Below, piece after piece: positions 1 through 7,101 of a DNA stretch of 16,387 nt. The DNA is from an uncultured Eubacteriales bacterium. Its GTDB lineage: Bacteria > Bacillota > Clostridia > Oscillospirales > Oscillospiraceae. The notes under the pieces are model-generated. The model saw nothing but the letters and a program-made list of their open reading frames with translations, had not been told where the DNA came from and did no database searches. The position numbers and the translations under genes were made by a program. The stretch covers positions 1-16,387 of the forward strand of contig CAJKNS010000019.1 of NCBI GenBank assembly GCA_905201305.1. The letters run 5' to 3'. Numbering within the stretch: position 1 is the first letter of the stretch; each line of letters starts with the position of its first letter.

Positions 1-425
1 ATATCATCCCGCACCAGCCGGTCCGACTCCACCAGCTCCCGCTTGCCGTTACGAATGGTGGGCACCTTCCGTGCTGTCATCAGCGTCAGCTGATCGATGG
101 TGCGCTTGGAGCGAATCTCCTGAAAAATACCGATGGCAGTATTGGTAATGGCAATGCCCAAAAAGAGCATATCACCAAATGCTCCCACCACCGCCAGACA
201 GGCAGCCAAAATAATAAAAATCAGGTTAAAATACGTCAGGCAGTTGTCCCGGATAATCTGCTTTTCCGACTTGGTAGGGGCCTCTACCTGAACATTACTG
301 AGTCCCGCCTGCATCCTCTGGCGAACTGCCACGTCGCTGAGCCCATGGGTATGCGGCGGATCACAGACTGGAATCGTCTGTGGGTTTCGTTTGGCTTCGG
401 GCTTTACCGGCTGCTTTTTTCCCAT
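1..425 (-). CDS. Cation-translocating P-type ATPase, N-terminal part (runs off window)
   Basis: Only the first 141 codons are visible; the gene continues beyond position 1. P-type ATPases pump cations across the cytoplasmic membrane using ATP. The protein has a lysine-rich start, a cation-ATPase N-terminal segment beginning GLSDVAVRQRM (residues 28-38), two membrane helices (about 66-80 and 85-100), and then QEIRSKRTIDQL (102-113) leading into the actuator domain. This pattern resembles the CtpE/YloB-like calcium or divalent-cation group more than the heavy-metal group, since no CxxC metal-binding domain precedes the first helix. The DKTGT phosphorylation site lies outside the window, so substrate is uncertain. 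The ATG at 425 was chosen because AAAGGA lies about 10 nt upstream. An in-frame ATG at 449 has a purine-rich stretch directly abutting it and is less likely. The upstream neighbour on the same strand ends at 525. Confidence 0.85.
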   Translation of the reverse strand, partial: MGKKQPVKPEAKRNPQTIPVCDPPHTHGLSDVAVRQRMQAGLSNVQVEAPTKSEKQIIRDNCLTYFNLIFIILAACLAVVGAFGDMLFLGIAITNTAIGIFQEIRSKRTIDQLTLMTARKVPTIRNGKRELVESDRLVRDD

Positions 426-491
426 AGGGATTCGTTCCTTTCTGTTCATCCCTCTGCCGCCAAATCCGGCGGATTGGGTCCTATTATGAAC

Positions 492-516
492 GTAGACGCC
501 GCTCTGCGACGCCTAC
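492..516 (-). other. Hairpin between SLH-peptidase gene and P-type ATPase gene
   Basis: An 11-bp stem (with two G-U pairs read on the minus strand) closes a 3-nt loop just after the stop codon at 525. It is followed by TTCATAAT rather than a run of T, so it is at best a weak terminator. CATAAT could be a -10 box for the ATPase gene, but no good -35 box is placed for it. A smaller CCGCC/GGCGG dyad lies at 457-472 in the presumed ATPase leader. Confidence 0.35.
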
Positions 517-524
517 GAGAGTTA

Positions 525-1976
525 TCAGGTGGAGAAATAGCTAAAGTGCATGTAGTCCTTGACCGAGCGCCAATTGCCGCCCCAGCCAAAGCCGTATTTA
601 CGGAAGGCATTGACCACATCGCCGTCTGCGGGAATGGAATAGGGATCCTCGCCGGGCTTCCAATAGGAGCCGGTGGTAATCACGTTGTTGCGAATCTCGC
701 AGTTTTCGTTGGGGTTGATATCAATGGCAAGCCCGGGCATATGCTCAGAACCATACTCCCAGCGATAGCAGCCCACTTCTTTGATGGGAAACTGCTCGCT
801 GCCGTTGTAGATTTCCTCAAAAATTGCCTGAATGGAGTCTGCCATATTCTCATGGACCATCAGGGACTTGTACTTCGTCACCTTGGTGGTCCGGGAGCTG
901 TCGGCAAAATCCCATACCGGCACGGTAATGGTCACCATATGGCTCTTTGCCTCTGCTGCCGACTGATAATACCGCCGAGGATCGGAAACCTCGGTGCCAA
1001 ATACCCGCTGGCACTTTTCCGCATAGGTTTCTCCGTCATAGGACAGGGAAACATTTTTCTGGCAGGTGATGGTATAGACATCCTCACAGCCGTTCCAGGT
1101 GAAGGCATGAATCTCCGCAGTGCCTTCGCCCACCGCAGTCACCTTGCCCTGCAGGTTTACAGTGGCAACCGTGGGATCTGAGGACGCCCAGGTAACGGTT
1201 TTGTTGCTGGCTTCTTCCGGGGCAACGGTTGCCTCCAGATAGGTCCACTGTCCGATGGTCAACTGGTCGGTATCGCCGGAAATCCGGATTTCTGTGGGAT
1301 CCACCGTCTCGCGTCCCTCATAGGGCTCCAAACTGGCATCCAGCCGCTGGAGCACCACTGCGCACTCGGCACGGGTTGCATTGCTGCGGGGATCAAAGTA
1401 ATAGCCGTTTTCCCCCCGGCTTCTGCCGTTGAGGATACCGGTCTGTCGCATGGTTTCCACGGAATCCACTGCAAAGTCAGAAATACTGCCGGCATCGGAA
1501 AACACATCCGCAATATTTTCGCTGATGCTTACCATCTGATAATTATAAATTGATGCATAGCGCACCAGGAACGTTGCCATTTGCTCACGGGTTACCGGCG
1601 TATCCGGAGAAAACAAACCGTCGTCCACACCATTGGCAATGCCATATTGCACTGCCCAATTTACAAACGGTGCATAGTATGCCCCCGCAGGTACATCCCG
1701 AAACAGCGCATATGTATTTTGGTAGTCCGCTTCGACTACACCAGCCGTGCGCCCAAGCACCGTAACAAACATGCCACGGGTCATAAAGCCCTCCGGCTGA
1801 AATTCGGTGGTGGATACGCCCTTAAACGCTTCGTTCTCCAGCGCCCACCGAATGGACTCTTCTGCCCAATGTCCGCTGACGTCGGTGATGCTGCCTGAGT
1901 CCACGGCAAATGTCTCAGGTACCATCGCCACCGTCAGCGTCAGAGCAAGCAGTACTGCTAATAATCGTTTCCGCAT
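525..1976 (-). CDS. Secreted SLH-domain / Ig-like / M15 (VanY-type) peptidase
   Basis: This 483-residue protein is predicted to be exported and held on the cell surface, where it would trim peptidoglycan peptides. Residues 1-24 form a signal peptide (MRKR start, hydrophobic core, TFA cleavage region). Three SLH repeats follow (about 31-75, 92-135, 158-205), then a bacterial Ig-like (BIG2) domain (about 227-305; the stretch VTWASSDPTVATV is typical). The C-terminal 140 residues are an M15 D,D-carboxypeptidase/endopeptidase domain. Its SxHxxGxAxD motif (S410, H412, G415, A417, D419) supplies two zinc ligands, and WGGNW followed by KDYMHF supplies the catalytic Asp474 and third ligand His477. 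All key residues are present, so activity is expected. SLH domains normally bind pyruvylated secondary wall polymer. The start has GGAGG six nt upstream and its own promoter. It could cut D-Ala-D-Ala or L-Ala-D-Glu bonds; sequence alone does not decide. Confidence 0.9.
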   Translation of the reverse strand: MRKRLLAVLLALTLTVAMVPETFAVDSGSITDVSGHWAEESIRWALENEAFKGVSTTEFQPEGFMTRGMFVTVLGRTAGVVEADYQNTYALFRDVPAGAYYAPFVNWAVQYGIANGVDDGLFSPDTPVTREQMATFLVRYASIYNYQMVSISENIADVFSDAGSISDFAVDSVETMRQTGILNGRSRGENGYYFDPRSNATRAECAVVLQRLDASLEPYEGRETVDPTEIRISGDTDQLTIGQWTYLEATVAPEEASNKTVTWASSDPTVATVNLQGKVTAVGEGTAEIHAFTWNGCEDVYTITCQKNVSLSYDGETYAEKCQRVFGTEVSDPRRYYQSAAEAKSHMVTITVPVWDFADSSRTTKVTKYKSLMVHENMADSIQAIFEEIYNGSEQFPIKEVGCYRWEYGSEHMPGLAIDINPNENCEIRNNVITTGSYWKPGEDPYSIPADGDVVNAFRKYGFGWGGNWRSVKDYMHFSYFST

Positions 1977-2016
1977 TCTTTGCCTCCATTGCGCTTCATG
2001 CTTACGTTACCCGCCC

Positions 2017-2045
2017 ATTATACCATAGGAGCAGCGCTTTGACCA
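2017..2045 (-). promoter_or_regulatory. Promoter of the SLH-peptidase gene
   Basis: On the minus strand a perfect TATAAT (2017-2022) lies 17 nt from TGGTCA (2040-2045), about 40 nt upstream of the start codon at 1976. Confidence 0.7.
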
Positions 2046-2101
2046 GTAACCTTTTGTTAAGATTTCGAGAATTTCTCCCTACAATTCCCCTAAGGTCAAG
2101 G

Positions 2102-2134
2102 AAAAGGGACCCGCCCTTTCGGGCAGGTCCCTTT
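2102..2134 (-). terminator. Rho-independent terminator of the solute-binding protein gene
   Basis: A 14-bp stem (one G-U pair) with a GAAA tetraloop on the minus strand, followed by TTTTCCTT. It starts 12 nt after the stop codon of the lipoprotein gene and isolates it from the SLH-peptidase gene. It is nearly symmetrical, but the only gene ending here is on the minus strand. Confidence 0.9.
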
Positions 2135-2146
2135 GGAGTGCTGCAA

Positions 2147-3925
2147 TTAACCCTTGGATGCCATATAGGTGTCGTAAGCCTCCTGATAGATATCAATGCA
2201 ATCCTGGATGCCCATGGATTCAAGGTCCTCCTGGAACGCATCCCACTGGGTTTCGATATCCAGCTCACCGGTGATGAACTTACCAACACGCTCTTCCGCC
2301 ATGGTGTTGATGTCGTTGAACTTGGAGCTGTATGCCTCGTTCTGCTCGGTGTTCAGCGTCAGCGCTGCGGGCAGGGTATAGAGATCGTCCACGCAGGAAG
2401 CCCAGGTGTCAAAGGCTTCGATGACATTATCGCCATAGGTAAAGAAGGACTTGTCGAAGTCCTGGAGAGAGGGAACGCCGGACAGGGTATAGCCGGTCAT
2501 CATGAACTGGAAGTTGCCGCCGTTGACCACGAAATCGGTAAACTGAGGATTGCCGTTTTCGTCGTATTCAAAGCCCTCGCCCTCGATGCCGTAGTTGCAC
2601 AGGAGCTGACCTTCCTCGGTCCAGAAGTAGTCCAGCCACTGGCATGCCAGCTGTACGTCCTCGCAGTTGGTGGAGATGCTCATGGCGCCGCTGCCGCCTG
2701 CATTGCCGCCTGCCATCGAGGTAAAGTGGGTGGTCTTCTCGGGGTTATACTCCGGAGAATAGGGATCGGTGATGCCCTCGATGGAGAAGTCCGGCTCAGA
2801 AACCTGCGCCTGATTCTCATACTGGGTGATGAAGTTGCCCTGGGAGAACCAGATGCCGGAATCGCCGGCAAGGATCAGACCGTCGGTGTTGTTCTGGGAG
2901 CCGTCGGAGGATGCGGTGATGAAGTCCCGGGACAGCAGTCCCTCGTCATACCACTTGTGCATCATAGTAAGATACGCGCGATAGCTGTCGTCCTGATAGC
3001 CGTTCTTGATTACGCCGTCCACCTGATACATATTCACTGCGCTGGAGCTGCCCATTGCAGCCTCTGCTGCGCCTGCGGTGCCATAGCCGGCAATCAGGTT
3101 GGTCATCTGGGTGACGCCGGAGAGCAGCAGTGCGTTGGTGCAGCCGTAGTTGTCCTTGAACGCCAGGAGGGTCGTCTCCCAATCGTCATAGGTTTCCGGC
3201 ATGGGAAGATTCAGAGCATCCAGCCAGTCCTTCCGAATCTGTGCACCGCTGGTGGGCTTAAAGTCGTCGGAAATCGAGGTGATCTCTGCCAGCTGCCCCT
3301 CTGCGTTATATGCCTTTTCCTTATAAGCCGCATACTTGGGGTCGTTGAGAATGGTCATGTAATTGCCCATATACTCCTCGGCAGGCTCCGCCAGATCGAT
3401 GATGATCTCTTCCTCAATGGCGCCTGCTGTGGAGCCGTAGTAGGAGCCCACGCCGCCCATGATGTCCTTCATATCATTGGCAGCACACAGCAGCGAGAAC
3501 TGCTCGGATGCGTTCATCATGGAAACCTCGGTGAATTCAATGTGGACGCCGGTGGCTTCTTCCGCTGCATTGAACACGGAGCAGTCCTGATAGGAATCGA
3601 TGCCCACCATGCTCAAAAAGCCGGGGAACTCGCACCACATGGTCAGGGTCTTGCTGCCGGGATCGCACAGGGGATAGCTCGCCCATTCGCCGGTGTAAAC
3701 ATAGTCTTCGTCTGCTTCCAGGGTCGAAGCCTCTTCCTGGGCGGATGCAGGCTCCTGTACCGGCGCTTCAGACTGCTCCTCGGTCACAGGAGCTTCCGCC
3801 TGGGTGGATGCGGACTTTTCTGTCTCAGAAGCGGCGGTACTCTGACCGGAGTCGTTGCCGCAACCCGCCAGCAGTCCCAGCAGCATGCCAGCCGCCAGGA
3901 GCATTGCAAGAATCTTCTTTTTCAT
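2147..3925 (-). CDS. ABC transporter extracellular solute-binding lipoprotein (family 1, sugar type)
   Basis: This 592-residue protein would be a cell-surface lipoprotein that captures a solute, probably a carbohydrate, for an ABC importer. It has a basic, hydrophobic signal with lipobox LLAGC (Cys22). A Ser/Ala/Glu/Gln-rich linker (about 23-75) is followed by a large binding domain containing KTLTMWCEFPG near 92 and a long C-terminal part. The length is typical of the LplA/LipO/YtcQ-like branch of family-1 binding proteins and greater than classic maltose-binding proteins. AAGGAGG lies 8 nt before the ATG. No permease or ATPase gene of its own lies nearby: the gene has its own promoter and terminator. 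It therefore must work with permeases encoded elsewhere or act as a sensor partner. The family assignment is secure; the ligand is unknown. Confidence 0.88.
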   Translation of the reverse strand: MKKKILAMLLAAGMLLGLLAGCGNDSGQSTAASETEKSASTQAEAPVTEEQSEAPVQEPASAQEEASTLEADEDYVYTGEWASYPLCDPGSKTLTMWCEFPGFLSMVGIDSYQDCSVFNAAEEATGVHIEFTEVSMMNASEQFSLLCAANDMKDIMGGVGSYYGSTAGAIEEEIIIDLAEPAEEYMGNYMTILNDPKYAAYKEKAYNAEGQLAEITSISDDFKPTSGAQIRKDWLDALNLPMPETYDDWETTLLAFKDNYGCTNALLLSGVTQMTNLIAGYGTAGAAEAAMGSSSAVNMYQVDGVIKNGYQDDSYRAYLTMMHKWYDEGLLSRDFITASSDGSQNNTDGLILAGDSGIWFSQGNFITQYENQAQVSEPDFSIEGITDPYSPEYNPEKTTHFTSMAGGNAGGSGAMSISTNCEDVQLACQWLDYFWTEEGQLLCNYGIEGEGFEYDENGNPQFTDFVVNGGNFQFMMTGYTLSGVPSLQDFDKSFFTYGDNVIEAFDTWASCVDDLYTLPAALTLNTEQNEAYSSKFNDINTMAEERVGKFITGELDIETQWDAFQEDLESMGIQDCIDIYQEAYDTYMASKG

Positions 3926-3963
3926 TTGGTTTGCCTCCTTCTAGTTCTGGTTTCGTCTTCTAC

Positions 3964-3993
3964 ATTATAGAAAAAATATGAAACCGACGTCAA
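3964..3993 (-). promoter_or_regulatory. Promoter of the solute-binding lipoprotein gene
   Basis: TTGACG (3988-3993) and perfect TATAAT (3964-3969) on the minus strand are 18 nt apart, about 40 nt upstream of the start at 3925. Confidence 0.75.
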
Positions 3994-4160
3994 TGCGCAA
4001 ACCAACGGATTCTTACCGCACTTTTTGTGGATTGTGTCCCACGGATTGTATAGTTATGCTCCCATTTTTGCTGTAAATATGTCAGTAATATTAAATTTAC
4101 GTTTCCCAATCATAAAGTAGAAGATTCCTAATCCTGTTTTCAATCCCCCAGGATACAGCA

Positions 4161-4198
4161 TGTCCCCTCAACACTGGACACCCAGCGTTGAGGGGACA
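4161..4198 (-). other. Long hairpin downstream of prephenate dehydrogenase, possible terminator
   Basis: Two 17-nt arms, TGTCCCCTCAACACTGG and its near-perfect inverse, flank a 4-nt loop; on the minus strand the one mismatch becomes a G-U pair. It begins 28 nt after the stop codon at 4226. No T-run follows on the minus strand and only TCATTTGTC on the plus strand, so it is not a textbook intrinsic terminator. The rest of 3994-4160 is AT-rich and holds nothing I recognise. Confidence 0.6.
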
Positions 4199-4225
4199 TC
4201 ATTTGTCATAAGGTAAGAATTTTGT

Positions 4226-5083
4226 TTAATCGTCCAGCGAACCATTTTGATGCTGGCGCAGCAGGACCTCTTCCCGGAGCAGTCTGCCCTGATCCAGCAG
4301 CCCGCGCACCTGGCTCAAATCGTCCGCCTGTAAGGCATCCCGGAACACGGTCAAATTGTGGAGCAGGGTGTTGATCTCCCGGAGCAGCGGCTCCTTATTC
4401 ATATGGAACAGCGACGTCCACATCTCGGGGTCCAGCTTTGCCACCCGGGTCATATCCTGGAAGCTGCCTGCAGTAAAGCCCAGGGTCAGCGCCGAGGTGG
4501 GGCTTTTGATATAGGCAGAGGACACCACATGGGCAAGCTGCGAGGTGTAGGAGATGATGGTATCATGGCGCTGGGGATCGGTGACCTCAATGCGGGTAAA
4601 GCCGATGGACTTTGCCAGTGCCTCCAGCGTCTTCTGCGCCTCCGGGTCTGTCAACTCTGTGGGGGTAATGATATAGCTGGCATTCTTATACATGTCTACA
4701 TCGGAGTTGGCAAAGCCTGCCGTCTCCTTGCCCGCCATGGGATGGGTGCCCACATAGTGAATCCCATGGTCATAATACAGCTGGTCCACCGCCGATACAA
4801 TGGGCGCTTTGACGCCGCAAATATCCGCCACAATGGAGCCGGGACGGAAATCGCCCACATGACTCGTCAGATAATCCAGCGTTGCCTGCGGGGGCAGCGC
4901 AATGAACGTAACGTCCGGCTCGCTAAGGTCCGTCAGCTCCTCGTCGATTGCGCCAACGGACAGGGCGAATTCTACGGTTTTATGGTTTCGGGTGGTACCC
5001 AGCACCTTATGGGTTGTGTAATGATGAAAGGCACGGCAAAGGGAGCCGCCAATGAGTCCCATGCCCACCACTGCAATTTTCAT
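4226..5083 (-). CDS. tyrA: Prephenate dehydrogenase
   Basis: This 285-residue cytoplasmic enzyme oxidatively decarboxylates prephenate to 4-hydroxyphenylpyruvate with NAD(P)+, the step committing chorismate-derived carbon to tyrosine. The N-terminus is a Rossmann nucleotide site (GxGxxGG: G7, G9, G12, G13). The family signature THPMAGKE lies at 113-120, with His114 expected to be catalytic; SQLAH (His185) follows in the helical dimerisation domain. There is no fused chorismate mutase and no C-terminal ACT domain, so simple allosteric tyrosine feedback by an attached ACT is not expected. Start chosen at 5083 because AGGAG is about 6 nt upstream; an in-frame ATG at 5104 would add seven residues that do not resemble the family. 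The gene stands alone, without other aro genes in the window. Arogenate cannot be excluded as substrate. Confidence 0.92.
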   Translation of the reverse strand: MKIAVVGMGLIGGSLCRAFHHYTTHKVLGTTRNHKTVEFALSVGAIDEELTDLSEPDVTFIALPPQATLDYLTSHVGDFRPGSIVADICGVKAPIVSAVDQLYYDHGIHYVGTHPMAGKETAGFANSDVDMYKNASYIITPTELTDPEAQKTLEALAKSIGFTRIEVTDPQRHDTIISYTSQLAHVVSSAYIKSPTSALTLGFTAGSFQDMTRVAKLDPEMWTSLFHMNKEPLLREINTLLHNLTVFRDALQADDLSQVRGLLDQGRLLREEVLLRQHQNGSLDD

Positions 5084-5116
5084 GATTGCTCCTTCCTTCC
5101 ACATGGGAATACCGAT

Positions 5117-5145
5117 AATTTATCACATTAACGTGCAGAAGTCAA
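5117..5145 (-). promoter_or_regulatory. Promoter of prephenate dehydrogenase gene
   Basis: TTGACT (5140-5145) and TAAATT (5117-5122) on the minus strand, spaced 17 nt, lie between the AEC transporter stop and tyrA. A 7-bp dyad (5147-5164, GAATTCC/GGAATTT) directly follows the AEC stop codon and abuts the -35 box; it could be a weak terminator. Confidence 0.55.
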
Positions 5146-5164
5146 CGAAATTCCGTTGGAATTC

Positions 5165-6109
5165 TTATCCCAGCATCACCATTCCCAGAGATACCAGCGG
5201 CAGTGTAATCAGACAGGCGATGGTGGTCATCATCACCGCGCATACCGCATAGTCGCCGTCGGAGCCGTTGTTCTTTGCCAGCATCGCCACCATATTGATG
5301 GCAGGCAGTCCCGTCAGGAAGGTCATAGTCCCCGCCATATCCATCGGCACCTGGCACAGCTTCATCACCAGGAAGAACACCAGGGGCAGCACCAGCATTT
5401 TCAGTCCGATCTCCGCATACAGCTCTCCGCAGTGAAGGACCTTGCGCACGTCGGTCATGGACAGCATGCCGCCGATATACAAAAGGGACAGGGGCATGCT
5501 GGCAGCGCCCAGCTTGGACAGGGTTGTGGTGAGGAGCTTGGGCAGATGTACATTCAGCAGCACCAGCACCGTAGCGCCTACAATTGCAATGAGTGCAGGG
5601 CTCAGGAGATTTTTCAGGTTTTTCAGCGAAATTTTCTCCTTCTGTTCGGATACCGGCTTGGTCAGGGAAACGCCATAGGTCCAGAACAGCCCCTGATCCA
5701 GAATGGTAAACAGCGAAATATACAGCAGCGCCGTGTCGGGATACAGCTCCACCACCAGCGGAATGCCCATAAAGCCCACGTTGCCGAACATTACAATGGC
5801 GCGGAACACATGCCCCCGATTTCCTTTGAGATGAAATACCTTTTCCAGTCCCACAGACAGGAAAAACAGCATCAGATACAGTGCGATGGCAAGGGGGATA
5901 ATCAAAAGGCTCTCCGCCAAGCCCTGCCGCGTGGCGCCCTCGGCAGTGTTAATGAAGATGTACGCCGGCAGCGCCATCCGCATGACCAGCTTGGACACGC
6001 TGCCCAGGGAATGCTCGTCCAGAATTCCAAAGCGCACTGCCACAATGCCCAAAATAATAAGGATCAAAAAGATCCCGATCTGATTGAGTACAATAAAAAA
6101 CTGTTCCAT
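5165..6109 (-). CDS. AEC family transporter (auxin efflux carrier-like)
   Basis: This 314-residue integral membrane protein belongs to the AEC family, whose bacterial members carry small organic anions such as malate, malonate or other carboxylates. The sequence has about ten hydrophobic segments in two groups of five, split by a charged cytoplasmic stretch (SEQKEKISLKNLKNLLSPAL, near 153-172). The family-typical N-terminal part (ILGIVAVRFGILD), an FGNVGFMGIPL stretch around 108-118, and a C-terminal GLPAINMVAMLA region near 267-278 support the call. AAGGAG lies about 6 nt before the ATG. Upstream lies a 160-bp palindromic element and beyond it a good promoter, so the element appears to lie in the mRNA leader. 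Substrate cannot be read from the sequence. Neighbours (tyrA and liv genes) are separately transcribed and give only loose context. Confidence 0.9.
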   Translation of the reverse strand: MEQFFIVLNQIGIFLILIILGIVAVRFGILDEHSLGSVSKLVMRMALPAYIFINTAEGATRQGLAESLLIIPLAIALYLMLFFLSVGLEKVFHLKGNRGHVFRAIVMFGNVGFMGIPLVVELYPDTALLYISLFTILDQGLFWTYGVSLTKPVSEQKEKISLKNLKNLLSPALIAIVGATVLVLLNVHLPKLLTTTLSKLGAASMPLSLLYIGGMLSMTDVRKVLHCGELYAEIGLKMLVLPLVFFLVMKLCQVPMDMAGTMTFLTGLPAINMVAMLAKNNGSDGDYAVCAVMMTTIACLITLPLVSLGMVMLG

Positions 6110-6140
6110 AATTTCTCCTTGTTTTTTGCTTCTCTTTTAG

Positions 6141-6300
6141 GGCAATACCGCATAATTCGGCAAGGAGATTTGGCGTGGAATTTTGCATCACAAATTTGTT
6201 GCGAAAATGCAGGAATACTTTGTGTATTTCAAATTTTCGCAGCGGATTTGTGAGGGAAAAGGACCGTCAAAGCCCGTAGACGCAATTGTGCGGTGTTGCC
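6141..6300 (+). mobile_element. 160-bp palindromic MITE-like element, copy 1
   Basis: The left end GGCAATACCGCATAATT and the right end AATTGTGCGGTGTTGCC are inverted repeats differing at two positions, both U-G pairs if read as plus-strand RNA. A 4-bp direct repeat TTAG (6137-6140 and 6301-6304) flanks it, as expected of a target-site duplication. The whole element folds back on itself: CACAAATTTGTTGCGAAAAT pairs with its inverse at 6233-6252 with only G-U exceptions. The apex (6209-6232) contains GAATACTTTGTGTATTTC. It has no coding capacity. A second copy of exactly the same length lies at 13535-13694. Strand is given by the ends and apex, in the same orientation as copy 2. Confidence 0.8.
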
Positions 6301-6314
6301 TTAGTTTCCCTTTC

Positions 6315-6343
6315 ATGATAAACACATCCGGCGGCAATGTCAA
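6315..6343 (-). promoter_or_regulatory. Promoter of the AEC transporter gene, upstream of the palindromic element
   Basis: A perfect TTGACA (6338-6343) is 17 nt from TATCAT (6315-6320) on the minus strand. Transcription would begin near 6308, immediately before the 160-bp element, making a leader of about 200 nt before the ATG at 6109. No promoter of similar quality was seen inside the element or between it and the gene. Confidence 0.65.
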
Positions 6344-6360
6344 GGGTGCAGGCATGGCAA

Positions 6361-6385
6361 AGCCCCGGTCACAAAGACCAGGGCT
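6361..6385 (-). terminator. Terminator of the liv operon
   Basis: A 10-bp stem (AGCCCTGGTC with GACCGGGGCT, one G-U pair) and 5-nt loop begins 8 nt after the livF stop codon. Only a short T-stretch (TTGCC) follows, so termination may be incomplete; the AEC promoter begins just beyond. Confidence 0.6.
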
Positions 6386-6393
6386 AAACGACT

Positions 6394-7101
6394 TTACTGC
6401 TTGGATTTGCCCAGATACAGTTCCTTTACCTGCTCGTTTGCCAGCAGCTCTGCACCAGTGCCAGCCAGAGAGATTCGTCCGGTTTCCATGACGTAGCCGT
6501 AATCTGCCACCTTTAGCGCCATGTTTGCATTCTGCTCGATCAGAAGAACGGTGGTACCTTCCTTGTTGATCTGCTGAATGATATCGAAAATGCCCTGTAC
6601 GATGATGGGCGCCAGACCCAGGGAGGGTTCATCCATCATAATGATCTTGGGCTTCGACATCAGGGCACGACCAACTGCCAGCATCTGCTGCTCGCCGCCG
6701 GAAAGGGTGCCGGCAGCCTGCCAGGAACGCTCCTTCAGCCGCGGGAACAGATTGTAGACCCGCTCAATATCGTCGCTGAGCTTATCCTTCCGGAGATAAG
6801 CGCCGATCTTCAGGTTTTCCAGCACGGTCATATCCGGGAACACATGCCGTCCCTCCGGTACCAGAGTAATGCCCTTGGACACGATGTCCGTGGTTGCCTG
6901 TCCCAGCAGTTCTTCCCCATCCAGGGTAATGGAGCCGCTGCGTGCCTTGACCAGTCCAACAATGGAACGGAGGGTAGTGGACTTACCTGCGCCGTTTGCG
7001 CCAACCAGGGTGATGATGGAGCCGTCGGGAACCTCCAGAGAGATGCCCTTGACCGCCTCAATGCCGCCATAGTTTACAATCAGGTTTTCAATTTTAAGCA
7101 T
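6394..7101 (-). CDS. livF: Branched-chain amino acid ABC transporter ATP-binding protein LivF
   Basis: This 235-residue cytoplasmic ATPase is one of the two nucleotide-binding subunits that power the branched-chain amino acid importer. Walker A is GANGAGKST (34-42), the ABC signature LSGGEQQ is near 133-139, and Walker B is IIMMDEP (Asp157, Glu158). The usual H-loop histidine is replaced in LLIEQNANMAL, which is normal for LivF proteins. The start is the ATG at 7101, which overlaps the livG stop by 8 nt (ATGCTTAA), implying translational coupling; an upstream extension to 7173 in this frame would lie wholly within livG and is rejected. It is the last gene of the operon, followed by a hairpin terminator. 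Related HAAT-family transporters can carry amides or urea, but the gene set and order fit Liv. Confidence 0.93.
   Translation of the reverse strand: MLKIENLIVNYGGIEAVKGISLEVPDGSIITLVGANGAGKSTTLRSIVGLVKARSGSITLDGEELLGQATTDIVSKGITLVPEGRHVFPDMTVLENLKIGAYLRKDKLSDDIERVYNLFPRLKERSWQAAGTLSGGEQQMLAVGRALMSKPKIIMMDEPSLGLAPIIVQGIFDIIQQINKEGTTVLLIEQNANMALKVADYGYVMETGRISLAGTGAELLANEQVKELYLGKSKQ

Noticed and set aside
345..1181. Plus-strand open frame overlapping the ATPase and SLH-peptidase genes
   Set aside because: It runs across two well-supported minus-strand genes and the gap between them; its translation shows no known family.
1910..3970. Long plus-strand open frame (686 codons) antisense to the solute-binding protein gene
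   Set aside because: It is the antisense shadow of a GC-rich gene with clear lipobox, ribosome binding site, promoter and terminator on the minus strand. Its translation has no recognisable family and it has no ribosome binding site.
4358..5131. Plus-strand open frame antisense to tyrA
   Set aside because: Shadow of a gene with clear catalytic motifs; no ribosome binding site and no recognisable product.
6141..6300. Riboswitch or attenuator as the explanation of the 160-bp palindrome upstream of the AEC gene
   Set aside because: A second copy occurs between unrelated convergent genes, both have terminal inverted repeats and flanking duplications, and there is no terminator/antiterminator pair.
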